The notes beneath the pieces were generated by a model that worked only from the letters and a program-made list of their open reading frames with translations, had not been told where the DNA came from and ran no database searches. Source: MWBF01 sp040772005 (GTDB taxonomy: Bacteria; Chloroflexota; Anaerolineae; CG2-30-64-16). From it: a DNA stretch of 64,000 nucleotides. The stretch is taken from the NCBI GenBank assembly GCA_040772005.1, contig JAXGYZ010000002.1, positions 186,001-250,000 of the forward strand, in the 5' to 3' direction. Positions 39,105 to 49,746 of this stretch are shown here, piece after piece (within the stretch, counting starts at the first letter, position 1; the number at the start of each line of letters is the position of its first letter). A program made the position numbers and the translations under genes.

Positions 39105-39117
39105 GAGGAGAGCTACC

Positions 39118-40836
39118 ATGGTGAATCTGACTATCGATAACCGGCCCGTCACGGTGGAAGACGGCGCCACGATCCTGGATGCCGCCCGGCAGCTCAACAT
39201 CCGCATCCCGACGCTCTGCTACCTGGACCTGCACGAGCTGAAGATGGTCAACAAGGTCGCTTCATGCCGGATTTGCAGCGTGGAAGTGGCCGGACGGCGC
39301 AACCTGGCGCCCGCCTGCGCCACGCCCGTGTTCGAGGGGATGGAGGTGACGACCAACTCCCGCCGCGTGCTGTTCACCCGGCGCCGCCTGCTGGAGCTGA
39401 TCCTGTCCAACCATCCGTTCAACTGTCTCATTTGCGCCAAGTCGACGGACTGCGAGCTGCAGGCGCTGGCCTGGGAGTTCGGCATCAACACCAAGCGGTA
39501 TCACGGGGAGGAGACGAGTTTCCCCATCGACAAGACGAGCGGCGCGCTGAAGCGGGACCCGGACAAGTGCATCATGTGCCGCCGCTGCGAGACGATGTGC
39601 AACGAGGTGCAGACGGTCGGCGCGCTGACGGCCTACGGCCGCGGGTTCAACGTCATCGTGGGCCCGGCGGAGATGAAGCCGTTCGTCGAGTCGAACTGCA
39701 CCTACTGCGGCCAGTGCGTGAGCGTCTGCCCGACCGCCGCGTTGACGGGCCACGGCTACATCCAGGAGACGTGGGATGCCATCTTCGACCCGACCAAGAC
39801 CGTTGTGGTGCAGGTGGCGCCGGCCATCCGCGCGGCCATCGGTGAGGAGTTCGGCATCCCCGCGGGTACGCCCGTGACCGGCAAGCTGGCGGCGGGGCTG
39901 CGGCGGCTCGGCTTCGATGCCGTGTTCGACACGACCTTCGGCGCGGACCTGACGATCGTCGAAGAGGCCAAGGAGATTATCGAGCGCATCACGAGCGGCG
40001 AGCGCCTGCCGATCCTGACATCCTGCTGCCCGGGCTGGATCAATTTTATTGAGTACCAGTTCCCGAATCTTAAGTACATGCCGTCAACCTGTAAATCGCC
40101 GCAGCAGATGACGGGAACCATCGCCAAGACCTACTATGCGGAGAAGATCGGCGTCAAGCCGGAGAACATGGTCGTCGTGGCCGTCATGCCGTGCATCGCC
40201 AAGAAGTACGAGGCGCGGCGGCCGGAGCACGAGACGGACGGCGTGCGCGACGTGGACTATGTCATCACGACGCGCGAGCTCGCGAAGATGTTCAAGGAAG
40301 GCGGCATCGACCTGCGCTTCATGGACGACGAGGAGTTCGACAACCCGCTGGGCGAATCGACCGGCGCGGGCGTCATCTTCGGTGCGACCGGCGGCGTGCT
40401 CGAGGCCGCGCTGCGCACGGTTTACGAGGAAGTCACCGGCAAGGAACTCACCAACGTGGACTTCACCGCGGTGCGCGGGCTGAAAGACGTCCGCGAGGCG
40501 GTGATCGACCTGGACGGCCGGCAGGTGCGTGTCGCGGCCGGGTCGGGCCTGGGCAATGCGCGCAAGATCCTGGAGAACGTCGAGAGGGGCACGTCGCAGT
40601 ACGACGTCATCGAAATCATGGCCTGTCCCGGCGGCTGCATCAACGGCGGCGGCCAGCCCTACACGCGCGACCGGCTGGACATGATCCAGCTGCGCACGCA
40701 GGCGCTGTACAGCATCGATGCGCGGTCGGCCATCCGCAAGTCGCACGAGAACCCCTCGATCATCAAGCTGTACGAGGAGTTCCTGGGCGAGCCCGGCGGC
40801 CATAAGGCGCACGAGCTGCTGCACACGGAGTATTAG
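39118..40836 (+). CDS. hydA: [FeFe] hydrogenase catalytic subunit, group A (HydA/HndD)
   Basis: This encodes 572 aa, with ATG 39118 behind AGGAGGAG. Order: [2Fe-2S] plant-ferredoxin domain, His/Cys [4Fe-4S] (NHPFNCLICAKSTDCELQ), two [4Fe-4S] (CIMCRRCETMC; CTYCGQCVSVCP), then the H-cluster motifs L1 TSCCPGW (301-307), L2 MPCIAKKYE (from 357) and L3 EIMACPGGCINGGGQP (from 499), and the small-subunit tail. All ligand cysteines are present, so it is an active-type, group A trimeric enzyme. Maturases HydE, HydF and HydG are not in the window. Confidence 0.96.
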   Translation: MVNLTIDNRPVTVEDGATILDAARQLNIRIPTLCYLDLHELKMVNKVASCRICSVEVAGRRNLAPACATPVFEGMEVTTNSRRVLFTRRRLLELILSNHPFNCLICAKSTDCELQALAWEFGINTKRYHGEETSFPIDKTSGALKRDPDKCIMCRRCETMCNEVQTVGALTAYGRGFNVIVGPAEMKPFVESNCTYCGQCVSVCPTAALTGHGYIQETWDAIFDPTKTVVVQVAPAIRAAIGEEFGIPAGTPVTGKLAAGLRRLGFDAVFDTTFGADLTIVEEAKEIIERITSGERLPILTSCCPGWINFIEYQFPNLKYMPSTCKSPQQMTGTIAKTYYAEKIGVKPENMVVVAVMPCIAKKYEARRPEHETDGVRDVDYVITTRELAKMFKEGGIDLRFMDDEEFDNPLGESTGAGVIFGATGGVLEAALRTVYEEVTGKELTNVDFTAVRGLKDVREAVIDLDGRQVRVAAGSGLGNARKILENVERGTSQYDVIEIMACPGGCINGGGQPYTRDRLDMIQLRTQALYSIDARSAIRKSHENPSIIKLYEEFLGEPGGHKAHELLHTEY

Positions 40837-40857
40837 GCTCCTGCGGCAGCCAAATCA

Positions 40858-40886
40858 AAAGAGCCCCGGCAATCCCGGGGCCCTTT
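40858..40886. terminator. Bidirectional terminator between hydA and gyrB
   Basis: AAAAGAGCCCCGG-CAATC-CCGGGGCCCTTTT forms an 8-9 bp GC stem with an A-run on one side and a T-run on the other. It serves the convergent hydA (+) and gyrB (-) transcripts. Confidence 0.85.
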
Positions 40887-40906
40887 TGGTTCAGGACGAA
40901 GCGCAC

Positions 40907-42838
<1,932 letters not shown>

Positions 42839-42887
42839 GTTCTAACTCCTGCGCTAACCCCATGATGATAATCCGCCGGAACGCGTT

Positions 42888-44036
42888 CTATTTGATAACC
42901 TTGCGGGCCGTCCGCAACGCGTGCAGCTCACGGCGCAACCCGTTGTAATAGATGAATATCGCCAGCAACAGCCCCGTCGCCAGATAGGCGTTGCCGAGGA
43001 TGCTGAGCAGTGCGCCCAGGGGCGTCTGACCCATCAGTCCCCAGACGGCCCGAAAACCCAGGGCGATCAGGTTGACAAGCGTGATGAGGCCGAAGGTGCG
43101 CCACCCGCTCGTACGGGCAAGTACGAGCGCCTGCCAGAGTGCCGGGCCCATCGATTGGCCGTCGAACAGCATCGCTTCGCTCGCGAAAAAGACCGCCGAC
43201 AGAAACCACAGCATGAACCAGAGGGTCAACCCTCCGCTGAACACGAAGATGCCCGCGGCCAGGGTGCTGCCGGAAAAGGCGGCCAGCGCCATCGCCAGGG
43301 CCAGCGGCACGCGAATCAGAAAGACAATGACCCCCAGCAGCAGGCTCAACACTATTAACCGCAGCAAGAGCGCCCCGAAGCTGAACGAGCGCCGGGTCGC
43401 AGTTGAGCCGCCGGCAGACGGCTGCACCTCGTGCGCAGCACCGTCCTGCTGGTGCATGGGACCTCTTTGCGCCGGCACAGTGTTCTCCGCGACCAGGGCC
43501 TCAGCCGCCGCCCGCAGATAGAAGGTGGTCAACGCCTGCCCAACCAGCCACAGCGCGACGATGACCGATCCGGCCAGCCAGACATTCGAGATGTCCCACC
43601 CCGGCATTTGCCAGGGCGGTGCAGCCACCGGCGGCAGGGTCAGCCCCAGCCCCAGCGGCGCCAGCACCCCATCGCTGATGAGTTTGAAGCGGGTCGCCTG
43701 GATATCCACCAGCGCGCTCGGGGCCGCCAGCCAGCCTGTCGTCAGCGCGGTCATCAGGTCGATCTGCTGCCCCAGGCTCACGAACGCCTCGCGCAGCACC
43801 TGGACGGTTTCTGCCAGGGCCGCTTGCTGGGCCTGGGTGTAGAACGCCAGCATAAGCGCTTCCCAGACGGCCTGCGCCTGCCGGAGCAGGGTCTGCACCG
43901 ACAGCTTCGGCATCAGCCAGAGCCCCAGGTCAATTACGACCGGGATGACCAGCAGCAGAGGGCGGCGCGCTGCCAGGTTAAGCCCGGCCGTCAGGGCATC
44001 GATGGCGCCTACGCGCGGTGCAGTTTCAGCTTTCAT
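42888..44036 (-). CDS. Uncharacterised polytopic membrane protein
   Basis: About 382 aa from ATG 44036 behind a GGGTAGG box. There are around six to seven membrane segments: one near residue 30, one at about 160-180, and a C-terminal group after residue 230 (LLLRLIVLSLLLGVIVFLI; FSGGLTLWFMLWFLSAVFFA; NLIALGFRAVWGLMG). A polar stretch with a serine/threonine-rich region separates the halves. The overall shape resembles DUF975/YesL-like families, but I do not recognise a definite family or function. It precedes gyrB and could share its transcript. A perfect inverted repeat sits just upstream of the start. Confidence 0.7.
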   Translation of the reverse strand: MKAETAPRVGAIDALTAGLNLAARRPLLLVIPVVIDLGLWLMPKLSVQTLLRQAQAVWEALMLAFYTQAQQAALAETVQVLREAFVSLGQQIDLMTALTTGWLAAPSALVDIQATRFKLISDGVLAPLGLGLTLPPVAAPPWQMPGWDISNVWLAGSVIVALWLVGQALTTFYLRAAAEALVAENTVPAQRGPMHQQDGAAHEVQPSAGGSTATRRSFSFGALLLRLIVLSLLLGVIVFLIRVPLALAMALAAFSGSTLAAGIFVFSGGLTLWFMLWFLSAVFFASEAMLFDGQSMGPALWQALVLARTSGWRTFGLITLVNLIALGFRAVWGLMGQTPLGALLSILGNAYLATGLLLAIFIYYNGLRRELHALRTARKVIK

Positions 44037-44040
44037 CCTA

Positions 44041-44061
44041 CCCATTTTACCACAAAATGGG
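44041..44061. promoter_or_regulatory. Inverted repeat over the ribosome site of the membrane-protein gene
   Basis: CCCATTTT-ACCAC-AAAATGGG is a perfect 8-bp palindrome with a 5-nt loop, 5-25 nt before the start codon at 44036. It overlaps the translation start region and could be an operator or an RNA hairpin. A -10-like TATAAT lies at 44096-44101 for the opposite strand. Confidence 0.5.
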
Positions 44062-44255
44062 TGTATTTCATAAACGCGACGGGTCGTCCAATCGTTATAA
44101 TAGCACAAATGTGTTATTTTGACAAGCCAGCGGCGATGCTTATGGCCGTGCGGAAATGTAGCAGGCACAACCAGTTGACGGGCCAACCGCTCTGGGGTAG
44201 AATCCGTGACAGGTACTATCCATCCTGTGCGCGCGGCGCCGCTCACCCGAGAAAC

Positions 44256-45035
44256 ATGACGATTGTCACCCTGACGACCGACTTCGGCCTGGCCGATGGT
44301 TATGTGGGCGCCATGAAGGGCGTCCTCTTGAGCATTGCCCCCGGTGCGCTCCTGGTTGACGTGAGCCATGACATTGCCCCTCAGGACGTGCGACAGGCCG
44401 CCTATGCCTTGCGCTGCGCGGCCCCCTACTTCCCGCGCGGCACGGTGCACCTGGCGGTGGTTGACCCCGGCGTCGGCGGCGCGCGGCGGCCCCTGTTGGT
44501 ACAGACCCCCGACGCCTGCTACGTGGGGCCCGACAACGGGCTGTTCACCTTTGCGCTGGAGCACCCCGGCGCGCAGGCCTACGAGCTGGACCGGCGCGAA
44601 TTCTGGCGGCCCGCTGTGAGCCGGACGTTCCACGGCCGCGACGTCTTCGCACCGGTGGCTGCATACCTGGCGAACGGCCGGTCGCCTGCTGACCTGGGCA
44701 CGCCGGTGGCTGACCCGCTGCGCCTGCCGGAGCCGGTCGCGCTCCGTATTGCGCCAGGCCACCTGCGCGGCCAGGTCATCCATATCGACCGCTTCGGCAA
44801 CCTCATTACATCGGTTCCCGGCGCGTGGGTGACGGAAGGCGGATGGGTCTGCGATATCGCTGGCCGGCGCATCGAGGGCATTCAACAGACGTATGCGGCG
44901 GCGCAGCCCGGTACATTGTTGGCTCTCATCAGCAGCAATGACACGGTCGAGATCGCGGTGCGCGACGGCAGCGCCGCGGCCCTGCTCGGCGTCCAGATAG
45001 GTGAACCGGTGGACTTGCAACGTATCTCAGGCTAA
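44256..45035 (+). CDS. S-adenosyl-L-methionine hydrolase (SAM hydroxide adenosyltransferase, DUF62)
   Basis: This encodes 259 aa from ATG 44256 (MTIVTLTTDFGLADGYVG). It cleaves SAM to adenosine and methionine, as in the DUF62/chlorinase-fluorinase superfamily. The conserved TDFGxxDxYV N-terminus, LVDVSHDIAPQD, VDPGVGGARRPL, the FHGRDVFAPVAAYLA segment with catalytic Asp/Arg/His candidates and the IDRFGNLITS stretch are all present. Halogenase activity is unlikely because the fluorinase-specific insertion is not visible. It precedes murA by 11 nt on the same strand. Confidence 0.87.
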   Translation: MTIVTLTTDFGLADGYVGAMKGVLLSIAPGALLVDVSHDIAPQDVRQAAYALRCAAPYFPRGTVHLAVVDPGVGGARRPLLVQTPDACYVGPDNGLFTFALEHPGAQAYELDRREFWRPAVSRTFHGRDVFAPVAAYLANGRSPADLGTPVADPLRLPEPVALRIAPGHLRGQVIHIDRFGNLITSVPGAWVTEGGWVCDIAGRRIEGIQQTYAAAQPGTLLALISSNDTVEIAVRDGSAAALLGVQIGEPVDLQRISG

Positions 45036-45046
45036 AGGAGCATTTC

Positions 45047-46333
45047 ATGGACAAGTTCGTCATCGAAGGCGGCTATCCACTGAACGGAGATGTCACTCCG
45101 GCCGGCAACAAGAATGCAGCGTTGCCTCTGTTAGCGGCCGTGCTCCTCACCGAGGGGGAGGTTGTCCTGCACAACATCCCGCACATCGGTGATGTCGGCA
45201 CGATGTGTCAGTTGTTGGGTGAGCTGGGGGTCACAGTGCAGAAGGAGAACGGCGCGCTGCGGCTGTGCGCCCGCAACGCCGGCTTTGCGAACTTCCGCGC
45301 CGAGCTCTTCCAGCAGATTCGCGGCTCCATGCTGCTGGCCGGCCCGATGCTGGGCCGGTTCGGCCAGGCGGTGCTGCCGCTGCCCGGCGGCGACCGCATC
45401 GGCCGGCGCCGGGTCGACACGCACCTGCTGGCGCTGGAAAGCCTCGGCACGCATGTGGACTTCAACGCGAAGGACTTCACCATGAAGGCCGACGCGCTGC
45501 GCGGGGCCGACATCCTGCTGGACGAGATGAGCGTCACCGGCACGGAGAACGCGGTCATGGCCGCGGTGCTGGCGAAGGGCACGACCGTGATCCGCAACGC
45601 CGCGTCCGAGCCGCACGTGCAAGACCTGTGCAATTTTCTGAACTGCCTGGGCGCGCAGATTGAGGGCATCGGCAGCAACACGATCATCATTCATGGAGTG
45701 GGCTGTCTCGGGTCCGGCGAGTTCACCATCTCGCCGGATTACCTGGAGGTTGGCAGCTTCCTGGGCCTCGGCGCAGTGACGCGCGGCGAGATTCGCATCC
45801 ACGGCGTCGTGCGCGAGCACATGCGCATGATCAACTGGGTGTTTGCCGAGCGCCTCAACGTCAATCTGCGGATGGACGGCGACACGCTCATCGTGGCCGA
45901 CGAGCAAGACCTGCACATCCAAGAGGATATCGGCGGCGCGGTGCCGAAGATCGACGATGCGCCCTGGCCCCAGTTCCCTGCGGACCTGATGAGCATCGCT
46001 CTGATCGTGGCGACGCAGGCGAAGGGCACCGTGCTGATGCACGAGAAGATGTTCGAGAGCCGCCTCTACTTCGTGGACAAGCTGATCGGCATGGGCGCGA
46101 AGATCATCCTGTGCGACCCGCACCGGGCGGTCATCGTCGGCCCCTGTCCGCTCTACGGCCAGGAACTCAGCAGCCCGGATATCCGCGCGGGCATGGCCCT
46201 GCTGATTGCTGCGCTGGCCGCGAAGGGCACGAGCACCATCGGCAACGTCGGCCAGATTGACCGGGGGTATCAGAATATCGACAAGAAGCTGCAAGCCCTC
46301 GGCGCGCACCTGGAGCGCGTGACGCTGGCGTAA
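45047..46333 (+). CDS. murA: UDP-N-acetylglucosamine 1-carboxyvinyltransferase with Cys-to-Asp active site
   Basis: This encodes 428 aa, with AAAGGAG before the ATG. It transfers enolpyruvate to UDP-GlcNAc, the first committed step of peptidoglycan. Substrate contacts such as Lys22 (AGNKNAALP) and the RGSMLLAGPMLGRFG loop are standard. The catalytic loop reads PLPGGDRIGRRRVDTH: the residue matching Cys115 of E. coli MurA is Asp116. Asp occurs naturally in MurA of mycobacteria and Chlamydia and blocks fosfomycin alkylation, so intrinsic fosfomycin resistance is predicted. The gene pairs with the SAM hydrolase upstream. Confidence 0.95.
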   Translation: MDKFVIEGGYPLNGDVTPAGNKNAALPLLAAVLLTEGEVVLHNIPHIGDVGTMCQLLGELGVTVQKENGALRLCARNAGFANFRAELFQQIRGSMLLAGPMLGRFGQAVLPLPGGDRIGRRRVDTHLLALESLGTHVDFNAKDFTMKADALRGADILLDEMSVTGTENAVMAAVLAKGTTVIRNAASEPHVQDLCNFLNCLGAQIEGIGSNTIIIHGVGCLGSGEFTISPDYLEVGSFLGLGAVTRGEIRIHGVVREHMRMINWVFAERLNVNLRMDGDTLIVADEQDLHIQEDIGGAVPKIDDAPWPQFPADLMSIALIVATQAKGTVLMHEKMFESRLYFVDKLIGMGAKIILCDPHRAVIVGPCPLYGQELSSPDIRAGMALLIAALAAKGTSTIGNVGQIDRGYQNIDKKLQALGAHLERVTLA

Positions 46334-46336
46334 TGC

Positions 46337-46467
46337 GTGACAAGGTGAAGAGGTGACAAGGTGATGTGGATGGGTGTGGTTATTCTGCAGTGGGTGGAAC
46401 TGGGAAGTGCAGATAGCACACACAACCTACCAAAGCACATCACCTTGTCACCTCTTCACCTGCTCAC
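46337..46467. repeat. Long inverted repeat of GGTGA-type octamers
   Basis: A 31-nt arm (46337-46367, units AGGTGAAG/AGGTGACA/AGGTGATG) is inverted at 46437-46467 with 29 of 31 positions matching, around a 69-nt centre. It lies between the convergent murA and membrane-protein genes and may act as a terminator-like hairpin. Confidence 0.85.
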
Positions 46468-46471
46468 CTGT

Positions 46472-47818
46472 TCACTCGTTCCCCGATTCGCGCTTCTCCG
46501 CGGGGGTGAAGAGGGCGATCAGGCGGTCGAACTGCTCGTAGATGAAGTTCTGGCGGAAGCCCGCGAGGACCGCGGCCAGGTAAGGCAGGAGTCGCGCGCC
46601 GGTGCTCGCGGTGTCGTCGGTCAGGTTGACGTTGATGATCAGGAACCCGCCCGCCATGATCAGGAAGATGATGCCGCCCAGCACGAGGCCCATCAGCGGT
46701 TGCACCATGTACCACATCAGATAGTTGCGGTCGAAGTCCTGCTCGCGCGAGATGTGCCACCAGAGCGTGTAGAGCGCGCCCACAATGCCGCCGATGCCGC
46801 CCCAGATCATCGTATTGATGATCGGGTAGACGTTCAGCAGCGCCGGCCCGGTCACGCGGTCTGAGCCGGTGATCAGCGTGGTGAGCGGCCCCGCGAAGAT
46901 CAACCCCAGCAGCAGCACCAATAGCCAGCCGGCTTGATAGCCCAGGATGCGCGGGCCGTAGTAGGTGGACTGCTTCCGGCTCTCGCGCATCCGATCCAAC
47001 ATCACGCGCACCTGGGCCGTGCGGAATTCCGCAGTCACATATTCCTCAGGCGAGTCGATCAGCAGTTGGCGGCTCTCGCGCAGCATCGTGAGCGCGCGTT
47101 CTGCTTTGTCCGGTGGGCTGCTGAACTCGGTCGCCACCTGGCGATACAGCTCGTCGATCTGCTGGTGCAGCGCCTTCTGCCAGCCCTGGTCGAGCACCTG
47201 GTTGAGCCGCTCGATGACGATGGCCTTCTGGTCGGGCGTCCGGTCCACCGCGACGGGCAGGGGGGCCGGTTCGACCTCGGTGCCGGGGCCAGGGGGCAAC
47301 ACCCGGATGGAGGCACCGGCGGCCCGCATGCTGTCGTCCTCGCCCTGGACATAGGCTGCGTCTGCGGCGGCCGGCTCCGTCTCCAGGATAATCGCGCCGA
47401 AGCGCTTCGTCGTCGGCAGCGAGCGTTCGGCCTCCGGCGGCACGGTCAGGCTGGCCGGCTCTGCCGGGGCAGCCGCGGGCGGTGGCGGCGGCAACGGGAT
47501 GACAGGCTGCCCCGCGGGGGACGTTGCGGGCGCAGGTTCCGGGATCACTTCGACGGCTACAGCCGCCGCGGGGATGGCCGCTTCCGCCAGCGGCGGAACG
47601 TCGATCGTTTCTTCGGGCACACGCACCTCCCTGGTGACCGGTTCAGCCGCCGAGCGTTCGGAAGTCGTTGCCGGTTCTGGCTGTCCCGGGCTCCGGCCTG
47701 TCTCGGCCGCCGCGACTTCGATATCGAGGAGCGCGGCCAGGTCCGCCGCGACGTTGGCTGCATCGCCGGCTGTGGCCGCAGGATCGCCAGTGTTGGAACT
47801 GCTGTTGGCCGTCGTCAT
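46472..47818 (-). CDS. Uncharacterised membrane protein with long disordered N-terminus
   Basis: This encodes 448 aa. Residues 1-200 are rich in Ala, Pro, Glu and Thr with no regular structure (PLPPPPPAAAPAEPA). Residues 210-290 are helical and charged (ERLNQVLDQGWQKALHQQIDELYRQVATEF), probably coiled coil. The C-terminal 170 residues have four membrane segments (LLVLLLGLIFAGPLTTLI; IWGGIGGIVGALYTLWW; MGLVLGGIIFLIMAGGF; YLAAVLAGFRQNF). Similar Chloroflexota proteins exist as hypotheticals, and no function is known. It lies downstream of the permease gene on the same strand, so a link with that transporter is possible. Confidence 0.7.
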   Translation of the reverse strand: MTTANSSSNTGDPAATAGDAANVAADLAALLDIEVAAAETGRSPGQPEPATTSERSAAEPVTREVRVPEETIDVPPLAEAAIPAAAVAVEVIPEPAPATSPAGQPVIPLPPPPPAAAPAEPASLTVPPEAERSLPTTKRFGAIILETEPAAADAAYVQGEDDSMRAAGASIRVLPPGPGTEVEPAPLPVAVDRTPDQKAIVIERLNQVLDQGWQKALHQQIDELYRQVATEFSSPPDKAERALTMLRESRQLLIDSPEEYVTAEFRTAQVRVMLDRMRESRKQSTYYGPRILGYQAGWLLVLLLGLIFAGPLTTLITGSDRVTGPALLNVYPIINTMIWGGIGGIVGALYTLWWHISREQDFDRNYLMWYMVQPLMGLVLGGIIFLIMAGGFLIINVNLTDDTASTGARLLPYLAAVLAGFRQNFIYEQFDRLIALFTPAEKRESGNE

Positions 47819-47890
47819 GATATTCCTCTCCGCAAAAGTCCTGACCCTCGAATTATAGCACAGTTGACCAGAAATGAGCGATATGAATTC

Positions 47891-49186
47891 CTACGGTATC
47901 TGCATTCGGGACCAGAGCAGGGCAAACATGATGCTGGCGATGACGCAGGTTGCCACGGTGACTGGCAGGCCGGAGCGAAGCCAGACCTTAGTCGTGATCG
48001 GCGTGCGTGTCCGGGCGCTCAACGTCACGGTCAGCACATTGGCGGTCGCGCCGATGGGCGTCCCATTGCCGCCCAGCCCCGCGCCCAACGCCAGCGCCCA
48101 CCAGAAGGGCATCACGATGAGGCCCATGCTGCCGAGGTCTTGGATGACGGGAATCATCGCGATGGTGAAGGGAATGTTGTCCACGATGGCCGACAGCGCG
48201 GCTGCGCTCCACAGCAGGCCCAGGCTCGCCACCAGCGGCGTATTTTCAGCCAGTCCGGCCAGCAAGCTTGCGGCCTTGTGCAGCACGCCCGATGCATCCA
48301 GGCCGCCGATCAGGACGAAGAGAGCCGCAAAGAAGACCAGGACGCTCCACTCAACATGGCGCAGGGTCTCATCGAGATCCGGTTGCAACCACATCAGCGC
48401 AGCCGCGGCGCCGACCAGCGCAATCAGGGCTGGCTGCAGGTGCAGGAGGCCTTCGAGGAAGAAGAACAGGATGACTGCCCCCAGCGTAATCAGCACGCGG
48501 ACCGCGTTCTTCGGCTCGCGGAGGGCCTCGTTTTCGTTCAGGCTGGTCAACGCATCCAGGTGACGCGGCCGTTCGGCCAGTTCACGGCGAAAGGCGAAGT
48601 AGAGAATTGCAACGGCCACCACCCAGGTGACCAGCACGATCGGGCCCAGGTGGATCAGGAAGCTCACGAAGCTCAGTTGGGCGGCGGAGCCGATGAGGAC
48701 GTTGGGCGGGTCGCCGACGAGGGTGGCAACGCCGCCGATGTTAGAGAGCAGCGCCTCCGCCATGAGCAACGGGATGGGGTTGAGGCCCAGGATTTCGGCA
48801 ATCAGGATCGATACGGGGACGATCAGCACAATCGTCGTCACATTGTCCAGGAACATCGAGAGCACGGTCGTCGTGCCGCCCAGGATGAGCAGCAGCAGCC
48901 AGGGCCGCCCGCCGGAACGCTTGCTGATACGGATCGCGATATATTCGAAGAAGCCGGTTTGTTCGAGCAGGCGTACCAGCAGCATCATGCCGAAGAGAAG
49001 GCCCAGGGTGTTGAAGTCGATGGCCGCGAGCGCCTGCCCCTGGCTGTAGAAGCCCATGAGCATCCCGACAATCAGCATGACCGCTGCGCCCAGCATGGCA
49101 ACGATGGTGCGGTGGACGCGCTCCGCCATGATCGCGGCAAAGGTCAGCAGAAAGATGAGGACTGCCATGACCTGCGCAAGCGTCAT
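47891..49186 (-). CDS. SLC13/ArsB/NhaD-type ion transporter
   Basis: This encodes 431 aa with 10-12 membrane segments. The IT-superfamily marks are LFGMMLLVRLLEQTGFFEY, the DNVTTIVLIVPV helix, NIGGVATLVGDPPN (first clamp-like motif) and a second repeat IVDNIPFTIAMIPVI followed by GNGTPIGATANVLT. The family includes arsenite, sodium/proton, citrate and sulfate permeases; the substrate here is not clear. The start overlaps the stop of the CBS-domain gene (ATGA), so the CBS protein is coupled and may sense nucleotides to gate the permease, a known arrangement for other transporters. Confidence 0.87.
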   Translation of the reverse strand: MTLAQVMAVLIFLLTFAAIMAERVHRTIVAMLGAAVMLIVGMLMGFYSQGQALAAIDFNTLGLLFGMMLLVRLLEQTGFFEYIAIRISKRSGGRPWLLLLILGGTTTVLSMFLDNVTTIVLIVPVSILIAEILGLNPIPLLMAEALLSNIGGVATLVGDPPNVLIGSAAQLSFVSFLIHLGPIVLVTWVVAVAILYFAFRRELAERPRHLDALTSLNENEALREPKNAVRVLITLGAVILFFFLEGLLHLQPALIALVGAAAALMWLQPDLDETLRHVEWSVLVFFAALFVLIGGLDASGVLHKAASLLAGLAENTPLVASLGLLWSAAALSAIVDNIPFTIAMIPVIQDLGSMGLIVMPFWWALALGAGLGGNGTPIGATANVLTVTLSARTRTPITTKVWLRSGLPVTVATCVIASIMFALLWSRMQIP

Positions 49187-49653
49187 CGGGCGCCTCCTTC
49201 CGCGGTCCAGGAGGCCAGGAAGGCTGTGGCGATATCCACCAACGACGCGATGCCGACCAGCGCGCCGGCCTGGTTGACGACGGGCAAATCACGGATGTTA
49301 TGTTTTGTCATGATGGCCAGCGACCGCAGCAGGCCGGAGGTCTGTTCGACGGCTACCGGTTCTTGCATCAGGTCCCGCATGGTCCGCTGTGCGACGCCGG
49401 GCGCATCGCGGGGCATCAAGCTCTCCAGCACGCCGAAGTTACGCACGAAGTCGAAGTCGGCCATCAGGCGCACAAAATCCGGCATGAACGTCTCGAGGAT
49501 ATTCTCGACCCGGACGATACCCACCAGTGACGCCTGTTCATCCACGACCGGCAGGGTTCCGACATGCCGGTCCACAATCAGGCGCGCGGCTTCCAGGACT
49601 GTCGTGTGCGGTGACACGAAGACGACATCCCGTTTCATCCATTGACCGATCAT
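49183..49653 (-). CDS. CBS-domain pair protein
   Basis: This encodes 156 aa; ATG 49653 behind CAGGAG gives MIGQWMKRD. The two CBS motifs are VSPHTTVLEAARLIVDRHVGTLPVVDEQ and the second copy TSGLLRSLAIMTKHNIRDLPVVNQAG, separated by a helical stretch (MPDFVRLMADFDFVRNFG). CBS pairs bind adenosyl nucleotides and regulate attached or neighbouring enzymes and channels. It overlaps the transporter gene that follows by 4 nt. Confidence 0.88.
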   Translation of the reverse strand: MIGQWMKRDVVFVSPHTTVLEAARLIVDRHVGTLPVVDEQASLVGIVRVENILETFMPDFVRLMADFDFVRNFGVLESLMPRDAPGVAQRTMRDLMQEPVAVEQTSGLLRSLAIMTKHNIRDLPVVNQAGALVGIASLVDIATAFLASWTAEGGAR

Positions 49654-49746
49654 GCTTTTACTCCTGTACGATGGTTCGGTGGGCCGTGGACCCGGTTTGA
49701 GACCGGCCATAGCACGACCCGGCCACAACTCCCTGAGCTGCCGCGA

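Noticed and set aside
43431..44255. Plus-strand extension upstream of the SAM hydrolase
   Set aside because: Overlaps the opposite-strand membrane-protein gene; the canonical start MTIVTLTTDFG is at 44256.
46934..49645. Long plus-strand open frame (903 codons)
   Set aside because: It lies opposite the membrane-protein, permease and CBS genes, which carry recognisable motifs; the translation is low-complexity and basic.
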